This document shows positions 45,639 to 54,580 of a stretch of DNA of 64,000 nucleotides, in pieces. The DNA is taken from assembly GCA_022870745.1 (NCBI GenBank), contig CP085323.1:4092001-4156000 (forward strand), in the 5' to 3' direction. A program made the position numbers and the translations under genes. The notes beneath the pieces were generated by a model. The model did no database searches and had not been told where the DNA came from. It worked only from the letters and a program-made list of their open reading frames with translations. The stretch comes from Silvibacterium acidisoli (lineage in GTDB: Bacteria > Acidobacteriota > Terriglobia > Terriglobales > Acidobacteriaceae). Position 1 is the first letter of the stretch, and each line of letters begins with the position of its first letter.

Positions 45639-47378
45639 ATGCGAATTCATCCGATCGTTCTCTCCCTGGCTGTCGGCGCAACCGCCCTGGCACAGACCTC
45701 TCCTGTTGCAACCCGGCTGGCTGCGCAAAACGAGCTCTTCGAGCAACAGTATCAGTCCGACCTGAAGCTTTCGCCGCAGCTGGCTACGAGCCTTGGAGAC
45801 TACCGTTATAACGACCAGCTCGGCGACTATTCCATCGCAGGGCAGGAGATAGCGAACAAGGCAGACGAGCGTTTTCTGGAGCGCATCGAAGCGATCTCGA
45901 CCGAAGGCTTTCCGGAACGGGACCAGCTTTCGCATGACCTGATGGTGCGCACCCTGAAACAGCGAATCACGGATTATGGCTTCAAGGACTGGGAGATGCC
46001 GGTGAACCAGATGAACGGCGCTCCAACGGACCTTGCCGACCTGCCGCTCTCGGTCCCGTTCGACTCAGTGAAGCACTATGAGGACTACATCGCGCGCCTG
46101 CGGCAGATTCCGACGGCCCTGAAGCAGACCGAAGAGGTGATGCGCGCCGGCATGAAGGACAACCTGATGCCGGTGAAGTTCCTTCTCGAAAAGGTGCCCG
46201 CGCAGATCGATGGTATCGTCTCGGAAGATCCTTACCTGATTCCGACGAAGAAATATCCGGCATCCATCTCCGCTGCCGACCAGCAGCGCCTGACCAGGGA
46301 GATTACCGAAGCCGTCAACACCCAGGTCTTCCCGGCATATAAGGCTTTCAGGGCGTTTCTTGTCGATGAATACGATTCGCACGGCCGTACCACCCTTGCC
46401 ATCACTTCGCTTCCGAATGGCGAGGCTCGCTACCAGAACGACATCGTAGATTCCACGACAACGCATATGAGCGCGAACGAGATTCACGAGATCGGTCTTA
46501 AAGAAGTTACCCGCATCAATGCCCAGATCGAAGAGATCGCGCACAAGGAAGGCTTTGCCGACGTGGCCAGCTTCCGCAAGTCGCTGACTACGAATAAGAA
46601 ATATATTCCGACTTCGAGCGAGCAGATTCTCGATGACTACCGGCACTATATCGCGCAGATGCAGCCGAAGTTGAAGGATCTGTTTACCGTGATCCCGTCG
46701 CAGCCCGTGACGGTGGAAGCGATTCCTTCGTTCCAGTCGGCGATGGCTACGCACTACCAGCAGGGAACACCGGATGGGAAGCGCCCGGGACGCGTAGTGG
46801 TGGCGACCTCGGATTTCGCCCACCGGTCGCTGGTTGGCGATGAATCGATTGCCTACCACGAAGGCATTCCGGGTCATCATATGCAGATCTCCATTGCAGA
46901 AAGCCTGAAGGGAATTCCGAAGTTCCGGACGATCCAGTTCAACTCCGGTTACATCGAAGGCTGGGCCCTTTATGCCGAGCAACTGGGCAAGGAAGTCGGC
47001 TTCTACCAGGATCCGGTCAGCGATTATGGACGACTGAGCAGCGAGCTTTTCCGCGCGATGCGCCTGGTTGTGGATACAGGCATCCACGAAAAGGGATGGA
47101 CCCGCGAGCAGGTCGTCGAACAGCTGCGGACCACTGGCATCGATGAGCCCGAGGTGCAGTCGGAGACGGACCGCTACATCGCGTGGCCGGGGCAGGCTCT
47201 GAGCTATAAGCTGGGGCAGTTGACCATCCTGAAGCTGCGCGCCCGTGCGAAGGAGCAGCTCGGCTCGAAGTTCGATATAAGGACCTTCAATGACGAGATT
47301 CTTTCCGGCGGAGTGCTGCCTCTCGATGTGCTGGAAGCTCGGGTCGATAAGTGGATCGCCGGGCAGAAGGGGCTCTGA
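45639..47378 (+). CDS. DUF885 family exported putative metallopeptidase
   Basis: The frame opens at 45561, but the ATG at 45639 begins a signal peptide (MRIHPIVLSLAVGATALAQ). The 579-aa mature-type protein is largely helical and belongs to DUF885. It has the motif AYHEGIPGHHMQ, a HExxxxHH-type zinc site, and DFAHRS and GYIEGWALYAEQL motifs upstream and downstream. DUF885 proteins are thought to be carboxypeptidase-like zinc peptidases. The adjacent AGGAG lies unusually close to this ATG, so the start is not certain. It is alone in its transcription unit. Confidence 0.85.
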   Translation: MRIHPIVLSLAVGATALAQTSPVATRLAAQNELFEQQYQSDLKLSPQLATSLGDYRYNDQLGDYSIAGQEIANKADERFLERIEAISTEGFPERDQLSHDLMVRTLKQRITDYGFKDWEMPVNQMNGAPTDLADLPLSVPFDSVKHYEDYIARLRQIPTALKQTEEVMRAGMKDNLMPVKFLLEKVPAQIDGIVSEDPYLIPTKKYPASISAADQQRLTREITEAVNTQVFPAYKAFRAFLVDEYDSHGRTTLAITSLPNGEARYQNDIVDSTTTHMSANEIHEIGLKEVTRINAQIEEIAHKEGFADVASFRKSLTTNKKYIPTSSEQILDDYRHYIAQMQPKLKDLFTVIPSQPVTVEAIPSFQSAMATHYQQGTPDGKRPGRVVVATSDFAHRSLVGDESIAYHEGIPGHHMQISIAESLKGIPKFRTIQFNSGYIEGWALYAEQLGKEVGFYQDPVSDYGRLSSELFRAMRLVVDTGIHEKGWTREQVVEQLRTTGIDEPEVQSETDRYIAWPGQALSYKLGQLTILKLRARAKEQLGSKFDIRTFNDEILSGGVLPLDVLEARVDKWIAGQKGL

Positions 47379-47592
47379 TCACATTGCGGAGACGCCTGTC
47401 CGGCTCGTCCGAAGTGGGATCATTGACGGCGAGCGGTCGAACGGAGAATGATGCAGTTGGAGTTCGGAGTCTTCAGTCGCGGTATGGATTGCCTGCCCTG
47501 CGTCAATAGGCAGTCACATAGTTTCGGCCGTGTTCGTTTTCTGACCTCTGGCCCCTCGATTTCGCCATGCATTTGCCATCTAAGAGATAGAC

Positions 47593-49272
47593 ATGACGAA
47601 AGATCCTGAAGATCAGATTGCTGAACTTCGCCGCGAGCTTGAATTTGTTCGTGAGCGTGAAAAACTTTTGATCCAGATTGACGCTGCTGCCCGCGTCGCC
47701 ACAGATCCGAGTGAAATTACCGATAGCGCTGTTCGCCTGCTTGGGCAGCATTTGCAGGTAAATCGCTGTGGCTATGCCGAGGTCGAATCCGACCAGGACA
47801 GACTTGTGGTCGTGGGCAACTATGTCGATGGTCTGCCGTCGATCATCGGTGAGCACACGCTTCGTCACTTCTCGAACTCTGCCTATGACCTGCTGACAGT
47901 GGGACAACCATTCATCGTGGAAGACTCGGAGATGGATCCGCGCTGTGCAGAGGGCATCGAGACCTTTCGCGCCGCGGCGGTGCGGGCGACGATCTCGTGG
48001 CCGCTGATGAAAGAGGGTCGGCTGCGGGCAATTCTCGCAGTGCATTCGAAAGAGCCTCGCATCTGGAATTCCCAGGAATCGGACATGGTAGGCTCGGTTG
48101 CTTCCCGCTGTTGGGAGTCGATCGAACGCGGGCGAGTGTTACGCGCCCTCGAAGCCGACCGCGAAGAACTGCGGCTTAAGTCCATCGAAGCCGAACGCCA
48201 GCATGCGGAGCTGAAGACGATCTACGATACTGCGCCGATCGGGCTTGCTTATTTCGATCTGGACGACTACCACTACCTCCGTTTGAACGAGCGGCAAGCT
48301 GCGTTCTTCGGCCTGAAGCCCGCCCAGGTGGTTGGCAAGACGCTTACGCAGATGGCGCCCATCGAGGGCCTTCGTGAACTTTTTGACCAGGTAGCTCGCG
48401 GCGAGCCGGTCATCAACTTCCCGCTGGAAGGGACGCTGGTGACGGATCCGGTTGAGTACCGCTATTGGACTGTGAGTTATTTTCCGGTTTACGGCCCGGA
48501 CGAACAGATCCAGGGCATTACCGCGGCATCGCAGGAGATCACGCAGCAGAAGAAGGCGGAAAAGGCTCTCATGCAGTCGGAGAAGATCGCTGCCGTGGGA
48601 CGCCTCGCTGCTTCCATCGCTCACGAGATCAACAATCCGCTCGAGTCCGTCACGAACCTGCTCTACCTGGCGAGTCACAGCGACGATCTTGAGGAGGCTC
48701 GTGAATTTCTCAAGATCGCGGAGACAGAGCTGCAGCGGGTCTCCGCCATCACGGCGCAGACGCTTCGGTTTCACCGGCAGGCCAGCAGTCCGCAGGAGGT
48801 CGATACGGCAGCGCTGGTGATGGAGATATTGAACGTCTACCAGGGCCGGCTGCACAACTCCAACGCAGAGCTCGCGACGCGGCTGCGGGCACAGCGCACC
48901 ATCCGGTGCTTTGCCGGCGAGATCCGGCAGGTGCTTGCCAACCTGATTGCCAACTCGCTGGACGCGATGAGCCAGGCTCCCGGGTATCTGCATATACGCA
49001 CGCGCGAAGGTACGCGATGGTCTACGGGCGAATGCGGCATTGTGTTTACCGTCGCCGACAGCGGTTCCGGCATCTCGAAAGAAACCGCCAAGCGCCTCTA
49101 CGAGCCTTTTTTCACTACAAAGGGAACGATTGGCACGGGTCTTGGCCTCTGGGTCAGCAAAGAGATCATCGATCGCCATCGGGGAACGATCCGCCTGCGC
49201 TCAGTCCAGTCACAGAAGCGCCATGGGACTGTGTTCACGATCTTCTTTCCGTTCGATGGGGCTGCGTGCTGA
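47593..49272 (+). CDS. Soluble GAF-PAS sensor histidine kinase
   Basis: The 559-aa product has no TM helix. A short coiled N-terminus leads to a GAF domain (~25-180), a coiled linker (~180-205), a PAS domain (~207-320), HisKA with AHEINNPL (His344), and HATPase with GSGISK and [14 protein letters not shown] may bind a small ligand or chromophore; Cys59 and Cys118 lie in it. No receiver gene is adjacent, so it is an orphan sensor. The HisKA-HATPase part is very similar to that of the kinase at 25779-27371. Confidence 0.88.
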   Translation: MTKDPEDQIAELRRELEFVREREKLLIQIDAAARVATDPSEITDSAVRLLGQHLQVNRCGYAEVESDQDRLVVVGNYVDGLPSIIGEHTLRHFSNSAYDLLTVGQPFIVEDSEMDPRCAEGIETFRAAAVRATISWPLMKEGRLRAILAVHSKEPRIWNSQESDMVGSVASRCWESIERGRVLRALEADREELRLKSIEAERQHAELKTIYDTAPIGLAYFDLDDYHYLRLNERQAAFFGLKPAQVVGKTLTQMAPIEGLRELFDQVARGEPVINFPLEGTLVTDPVEYRYWTVSYFPVYGPDEQIQGITAASQEITQQKKAEKALMQSEKIAAVGRLAASIAHEINNPLESVTNLLYLASHSDDLEEAREFLKIAETELQRVSAITAQTLRFHRQASSPQEVDTAALVMEILNVYQGRLHNSNAELATRLRAQRTIRCFAGEIRQVLANLIANSLDAMSQAPGYLHIRTREGTRWSTGECGIVFTVADSGSGISKETAKRLYEPFFTTKGTIGTGLGLWVSKEIIDRHRGTIRLRSVQSQKRHGTVFTIFFPFDGAAC

Positions 49273-49289
49273 AGCCTCGCTGCTTCTGG

Positions 49290-49305
49290 AAGGGCCTGCC
49301 CTTTT
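49290..49305 (+). terminator. Weak terminator after the GAF-PAS kinase
   Basis: AAGGG-CCTG-CCCTT with following T residues, 18 bp beyond the kinase stop. The stem is only five base pairs, so termination may be inefficient. Confidence 0.3.
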
Positions 49306-49351
49306 ACAGGACATATCTCCTAAAAGAAACAGGGGCGTATGCCGGTGCGCT

Positions 49352-51253
49352 CTAGCGCACGAAGTGGGTGACGATCTGGTTGGTCGCGAGAGCGGCGATG
49401 TAGGCGAGTCCGGTCATGTAGACGAACTGCAGGGCAGGCCACTTCCAGCTATTGGTTTCGCGCTTCACGATGGCCATGGTCGAGGTGCACTGCATGGCGA
49501 AGGCGAAGAAGACGACCAGCGCCAGCGCTCCACCCAGGGTCAGGTCATGGCGAAGGGCAGCCTGCAGGTTGAGTGACTGCGTGGCGGGGTCGGCTCCGTA
49601 GAGAGTGCCGAGCGTTCCGACGATCACCTCACGGGCGACAATCGAGCTGAGCAGGCCAATACCAATCTTCCAGTTGAAGCCGAGGGGTCGGATGACCGGC
49701 TCGATCCACTGACCGACGTGTCCGACGACGCTGCCGGGCAGATCCGAGTGGAAGGGGATATGGCTAAGGATCCAGAGCACCACGGTGACGCACAGAATGA
49801 TGGTGCCTGCCTGCTTCAGGAAGACCTTGCCGCGATCGACGACGCGCAGGCCCAGCGAGCGCAGGGTGGGCAGGCGGTACTGCGGGAGCTCGAGGATGAA
49901 CGGCGCGGTCGAGGTCTTGAGGATCGACGACTTCAGCAGGCGCGCTGTCACCAGCGCGGCGAGAAAGCCGAGCAGATAAAGCGAAAGCATCACTGCGGCT
50001 TTCATTCCGAAGAAATCCCCGAGGATAGGCTTGTTGGGGATGAAGGCCGAAATGATCAGGATGTAGATAGGCAGGCGCGCCGAGCAGGTCATGAACGGCG
50101 TGACCAGGATGGTTGCGAAGCGGTCGCGCTTATTCTCAATGGTGCGCGTGGCCATGATTGCCGGAACTGCGCAGGCATAGGCCGAGAGTAGCGGAATGAA
50201 AGCCTTGCCGTTGAGGCCGATGGATCGCATCATGCGGTCGGCGATGAGCGCGGCGCGGGCGAGATAGCCCGAATCCTCAAGCACTCCAATAAACAGGAAA
50301 AGCAGCAGGATCTGCGGCAGGAAGACGAGCACCGAGGCCACGCCTTTCCAGATGCCGTCGATCAGCAGCGATTCCAGCCATCCAGTGCCGAGGAGGGTTC
50401 CGACTTTATCGCCCACGGCGTTCAGAACACTGCCGAGGCCATCGCTGAGCGGCTGTCCGATGGAGAAGACCACCTGGAAGACGGAGATGACGACGGCAAG
50501 GAACAGGATCGGTCCGGCAATGCGGTTCAGCAGGACGCGGTCGAGCTTCTGTGTCCACTCGGACGAGAGCGGCGCCTTGTACTTGGTGCGCGTGCTGATG
50601 CCGGTGGCCCACTGGCGATAGGAGCGGGCGTTGCCGACGACGGGCAACTCCAGCCGGTTGGCGCTGGGCAGCGTAGGCTCGCTCTTGCGATTGAGGAAAT
50701 GCGTGATGGAATCGAGACCGGTGCCACGCGAACCGCTGATTTTGGCAACCGGAACGCCGAGCTCCTGCGCAAGCGCGAGTGAATCGACCTCGCCGCCGCG
50801 CGTTTCCATCAGGTCGCTCATGTTCAGCAGGACCAGCGTAGGCAGGTTGAGCGCAAGAATCGGAGCGGCCAGCATTAACTGGCGGCGCAGGTGCAGGGAA
50901 TCGAGCACCAGCAGGACGGCATCCGGCACAGGGCTGCCGGGCATATTGCCGTGCAGCACGTCGACGGCGACGCGGGCATCTTCGGAATACGAATCGAGAG
51001 AATAGATGCCGGGCAGATCGATCAGGACGAGGTCGCTGCGGCCGATGCCGCTGAGCTTACCGAAGTGCTGCTCGACGGTCACGCCGGGGTAATTTGCGAC
51101 CTTCTGCCGGAGTCCGGTGAGGCGGTTGAAAAGGGTGGACTTACCGGAGTTTGGCGGTCCGACGAGGGCGACGGTGCGGATCTTGCCGGCAACGCGCGGG
51201 GTGAGCGATTCGGCGGGCAGTTCGATGGTATCGGTGGAACAGCAGTCGCTCAT
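49352..51253 (-). CDS. feoB: Ferrous iron transporter FeoB
   Basis: The 633-aa protein has an N-terminal G domain: G1 GPPNSGKST (32-40), G3 DLPG, G4 NMSD (variant of NxxD). TM gates follow with ACAVPAIMATRTI and CSARLPIYILI, and about eight helices. It takes up Fe2+ across the inner membrane. It is shorter than E. coli FeoB (773 aa) but has all core parts. It starts inside the feoA stop (4-nt overlap). Confidence 0.93.
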   Translation of the reverse strand: MSDCCSTDTIELPAESLTPRVAGKIRTVALVGPPNSGKSTLFNRLTGLRQKVANYPGVTVEQHFGKLSGIGRSDLVLIDLPGIYSLDSYSEDARVAVDVLHGNMPGSPVPDAVLLVLDSLHLRRQLMLAAPILALNLPTLVLLNMSDLMETRGGEVDSLALAQELGVPVAKISGSRGTGLDSITHFLNRKSEPTLPSANRLELPVVGNARSYRQWATGISTRTKYKAPLSSEWTQKLDRVLLNRIAGPILFLAVVISVFQVVFSIGQPLSDGLGSVLNAVGDKVGTLLGTGWLESLLIDGIWKGVASVLVFLPQILLLFLFIGVLEDSGYLARAALIADRMMRSIGLNGKAFIPLLSAYACAVPAIMATRTIENKRDRFATILVTPFMTCSARLPIYILIISAFIPNKPILGDFFGMKAAVMLSLYLLGFLAALVTARLLKSSILKTSTAPFILELPQYRLPTLRSLGLRVVDRGKVFLKQAGTIILCVTVVLWILSHIPFHSDLPGSVVGHVGQWIEPVIRPLGFNWKIGIGLLSSIVAREVIVGTLGTLYGADPATQSLNLQAALRHDLTLGGALALVVFFAFAMQCTSTMAIVKRETNSWKWPALQFVYMTGLAYIAALATNQIVTHFVR

Positions 51254-51492
51254 CGAGTCCCCTCCTCGGCCAGCCGCACGCGGATTGCGCGGGCCGTGTC
51301 CCGGCGAAGCGCGATCTCGAAGCCGTCGATGGCATAAACGGTGGGATCGCCTGCTGGTGCGCGGCGAAGTACGACGACCCGTGCATCGGGCGTAAAGCCC
51401 ATGTGCATCAGGTGGTGCCCCACCTCTTCCGGCAGATCAAGGCTTTCGACAACCGCCATGGCTCCGATATTCAGCTCGCTGAGTGCCTTCAA
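51250..51492 (-). CDS. feoA: Ferrous iron transport protein FeoA
   Basis: The 80-aa SH3-like protein has the FeoA pattern (LSELNIGAMAVVESLD, HHLMHMGFTPDARVVVLRRAP, IALRRDTARAIRV). It supports FeoB at the membrane. A TTG start is preceded by GGACGGA. Start is supported by the FeoA N-terminus. The upstream 51493-51577 gap carries an inverted repeat and is shared with the divergent small gene; an iron-responsive regulator site there is plausible but not shown. Confidence 0.9.
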   Translation of the reverse strand: MKALSELNIGAMAVVESLDLPEEVGHHLMHMGFTPDARVVVLRRAPAGDPTVYAIDGFEIALRRDTARAIRVRLAEEGTR

Positions 51493-51529
51493 CTTCCGTC
51501 CAACCCACGTTAAAAATTAATGATATCGC

Positions 51530-51553
51530 AATGCGGACTGAATTGCTCGCATT
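51530..51553. promoter_or_regulatory. Inverted repeat in the feoA upstream region
   Basis: AATGCG (51530-51535) and CGCATT (51548-51553) are separated by 12 bp, roughly one helical turn. The position between divergent genes suits a dimeric regulator, but it does not match Fur or DtxR consensus sites that I know. Confidence 0.25.
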
Positions 51554-51577
51554 TAGGGGGAGATTAGAATCCTGACC

Positions 51578-51865
51578 ATGAACTTTGACGATTTTGTGAC
51601 AAGTCTGAATGGTCCGGAGCCACCTGAGAACCTGCCCCTGCTGGCAGTAGCGATGTGGTGGGACGGCAAGGGTAAGTGGAACCGCGCCCATGAGATCGCG
51701 CAGGATATCGATACGCCCGAGGGCTCGTGGGTGCATGCCTACCTGCACCGCAAGGAAGGCGATGAGGGGAACGCCGGGTACTGGTATCAGCAGGCCGGCA
51801 AACCGCATTCGCGTCTTCCTCTTGAAGCCGAATGGGACGAGATATCACGCGCGCTGATCGCCTGA
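51578..51865 (+). CDS. Conserved small protein of unknown function (95 aa)
   Basis: The soluble product is rich in Trp and His, with LAVAMWWDGKGKWNRAHEIAQDI and HRKEGDEGNAGYWYQQAGKP motifs, suggesting a helical-hairpin repeat (TPR-like). It resembles short conserved hypothetical proteins of other phyla. No catalytic motif is apparent. It is divergent from feoA and followed 144 bp later by the first permease gene. Confidence 0.8.
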   Translation: MNFDDFVTSLNGPEPPENLPLLAVAMWWDGKGKWNRAHEIAQDIDTPEGSWVHAYLHRKEGDEGNAGYWYQQAGKPHSRLPLEAEWDEISRALIA

Positions 51866-52009
51866 ACTGTTCGATTCCGAACAGCCTTTCCGTGTCCGGA
51901 CAATCTGCACGATTGCCGGATAACGCAAAGCCGTTTGTCCTGAGCGTTTTGCCACTTTCCTGGTCTGGGCCGGTGCTTGCAGTTATGTGTGACTGGAGAA
52001 CTGCAGATT

Positions 52010-54559
52010 ATGGTTCAGGACATTCTTTACGCTCTACGGCAGCTAAGAAAATCGCCGGGGTTTGCGGTGACGGCGATTCTTACACTTGCGTTGGGGATTG
52101 GCGCGACAACAGCGATTTTTACGCTGGTGCACGCGGTACTGCTGAAGTCGCTTCCAGTGGCGAAGCCGGAAGAGCTCTACAAGCTCGGTAACAAAACGCA
52201 TTGCTGCGTGTGGGGCGGTTATTCGCAGTCGGAGGAGTACTCGATCTTCTCCTACGAGCTTTATCGCTATTTCCGCGACCACACGCCAGCGTTCAGCGAC
52301 CTGGCAGCGTTCCAGGGAGGCAATGAGTCTCTCTCAGGCCGGCGGGCCGGCAGCAGCCAGCCGGCGCAGCCATTCAATGGCGAGTTCGTGTCGGGGAATT
52401 TCTTCCGCACCTTCGGTGTGCAGGCGTGGGCAGGCCGCATGTTGAACGAATCGGATGATCATCCCATCGCGTCACCGGCTGCCGTCATGAGCTTCCATGT
52501 CTGGCAGCAAAAGTTTGGCAGCGACCCCGCTGTGATCGGCTCGACCTATCAACTCAACGGCAAATCCTTCACCGTGGTGGGAGTGGCAGCGCCGGGGTTC
52601 TTCGGCGCGTTCCTGGGCAGCGGCCGGACTCCAGACTTCTGGCTGCCATTGCAGATGGAGCCGATGCTCGAGGGCGCCAGCTCGCACCTGAACACGCCGG
52701 ACACCCACTGGCTCGAGGTGATCGGGCGGGTGCGTCCGGGTACGGATCCCCGGCAGCTCGAATCGCAGTTGAAGCTGGAGTTGCGCCAGTGGCTGGACAG
52801 CCATGCCGCGGACATGCCGCAGCAGACCAGGAATGACATTCCCAAGCAGACGCTGCATCTGGCCCCGGGCGGCGCCGGCATCACCCAGATGCGTGAAGAC
52901 TATGGAGCGGGACTGAAGCTGCTGCTCGCGGCTTCCGGCTGCGTGCTGCTCATTGCCTGCGCCAATCTTGCAAACCTGTTGCTGGCTCGCGGACTGGGAA
53001 GAAAACAGGAGCTGTCAGTGCGGATGGCTCTCGGGGCTTCGCGTCCTCGCCTGGTGAAAAAAGCGATAGTGGAGAGCCTGCTGCTGAGTGCACTGGGAGG
53101 GCTTGCCGGAATTGGAGTGGCTTATGCCGGCACCACGATGATTCTTCACCTCGCATTCCGCAGTAAGGATTATGTTCCGATCGATGCGGCTCCTTCGCCG
53201 GCGGTGCTGTTGTTTGCGTTCGGTGCGTCTTTGTTGACCGGTGTCCTCTTTTCGCTGGCCCCTGCATGGATCACGACGCATGCCGAGCCTGTAGAGGCGA
53301 TGCGCGGAGCAAACCGGGCAATCGGCGCGAACGGCCCGAAGGCGGCGCTGCCGCAGCGGATCCTGGTGATGGGGCAGGCGGTGATGTCGCTGGTACTGCT
53401 GAGCTCTGCAGCTATGTTGTCGCAGAGCCTGCATCAATTGCACCATCAGAACTTCGGGTTCGAAACGCGAAACCGGTATATCGTGTGGCTCGATCCGAGA
53501 GAGGCCGGTTATAAACCGGAGCAGCTTGAGAACCTGTTCGAACGCCTGCAGGAACGGTTTGAGGCAATCCCGGGCGTGCATGCGGTCGGTGAATCGCTCT
53601 ACGCGCCCATGAGCGGCGATAGTTGGAATAATGGGGTCTCGATCGAAGGCAGACCACCGAACAACTACGACGAAGCGAGCATGACTCGTGTCGGACCGGG
53701 ATTCTTCGAAGCGATCGGCGACCGAATCGTCATGGGACGCCCCATCACGAAGCAGGACACGGCAGCTTCGAGAAAAGTTGTGGTGATCAACCAGGCCTTT
53801 GCGAAGAAGTTCTTCAAAAATCAAAGTCCCATCGGCCAGCACTTTGGGTTGAATAGTCCGAGCCACGCGGGCGATTGGGAGATCGTCGGCGTCGCATCCG
53901 ATGCTCGTTACGTTACAGGTCCGATGAACGATCCGATACGGCAGATGTTTTTTGTGCCGGAGACACAGTCGGTTAACTTTGTCGAAGCAAACCAGCAACG
54001 CAGCGAGGTTGAGTCGCATTATCTGCAGAACATCGTTCTTTGGGCCTCGGGGACGCCGGCAAACCTGAACGACCAGGTACGCCATGCGTTGGCCGACGTG
54101 GACCCGAACCTGGTCCTGCAGGACTTCACATCGTACGACGAGGTACTCAGCCTCGATTTCTCCCAGCAGAATATGATCGCTCAGCTCACATCGCTGTTTG
54201 GCGGGCTGGCGTTGGTCCTGGCGGCGATCGGTCTCTACGGCGTGATGTCTTATGCGGTAGAGCAGCGGCGTGGCGAGATCGGTATCCGCATGGCGTTGGG
54301 CGCTGATCGCGTTTCGGTCGTGAAGATGGTGATGCGCAACGCATTCACGCAGATTGCTTTCGGGCTGGCGCTTGGGGTTCCTGCGGCCATCGGAGCGGGT
54401 TACGCCATCGCCAACCAGCTCTTTGCGGTGAAGCCGTACAGCCCGGTGATTCTGGGAGGGGCTGCATTGCTGCTGAGCGGAGCGGCGCTGATTGCGGCGG
54501 CGATTCCGGCCCAGCGCGCCTCGTCGGTCGAGCCGATGGAAGCCTTGCGCGCCGAATAA
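52010..54559 (+). CDS. Acidobacterial duplicated orphan permease (MacB/FtsX type), first copy
   Basis: The ATG at 52010 (product starting MVQDILYALRQL) is preferred over an upstream TTG at 51977. The ~850-aa protein has an N-terminal TM helix (~20-45), a MacB-type periplasmic domain, an FtsX domain (ACANLANLLLARGLGRKQELSVRMALGASR), a second TM cluster near 400-430, another periplasmic domain, and a final FtsX domain (RRGEIGIRMALGADR). No ATPase gene accompanies it, the 'orphan' trait of this acidobacterial family, thought to be energised by a distant MacB-like ATPase or to work differently. It is followed 21 bp later by a second copy. Confidence 0.9.
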   Translation: MVQDILYALRQLRKSPGFAVTAILTLALGIGATTAIFTLVHAVLLKSLPVAKPEELYKLGNKTHCCVWGGYSQSEEYSIFSYELYRYFRDHTPAFSDLAAFQGGNESLSGRRAGSSQPAQPFNGEFVSGNFFRTFGVQAWAGRMLNESDDHPIASPAAVMSFHVWQQKFGSDPAVIGSTYQLNGKSFTVVGVAAPGFFGAFLGSGRTPDFWLPLQMEPMLEGASSHLNTPDTHWLEVIGRVRPGTDPRQLESQLKLELRQWLDSHAADMPQQTRNDIPKQTLHLAPGGAGITQMREDYGAGLKLLLAASGCVLLIACANLANLLLARGLGRKQELSVRMALGASRPRLVKKAIVESLLLSALGGLAGIGVAYAGTTMILHLAFRSKDYVPIDAAPSPAVLLFAFGASLLTGVLFSLAPAWITTHAEPVEAMRGANRAIGANGPKAALPQRILVMGQAVMSLVLLSSAAMLSQSLHQLHHQNFGFETRNRYIVWLDPREAGYKPEQLENLFERLQERFEAIPGVHAVGESLYAPMSGDSWNNGVSIEGRPPNNYDEASMTRVGPGFFEAIGDRIVMGRPITKQDTAASRKVVVINQAFAKKFFKNQSPIGQHFGLNSPSHAGDWEIVGVASDARYVTGPMNDPIRQMFFVPETQSVNFVEANQQRSEVESHYLQNIVLWASGTPANLNDQVRHALADVDPNLVLQDFTSYDEVLSLDFSQQNMIAQLTSLFGGLALVLAAIGLYGVMSYAVEQRRGEIGIRMALGADRVSVVKMVMRNAFTQIAFGLALGVPAAIGAGYAIANQLFAVKPYSPVILGGAALLLSGAALIAAAIPAQRASSVEPMEALRAE

Positions 54560-54580
54560 GTAACGATTACGGAGAAGAAT

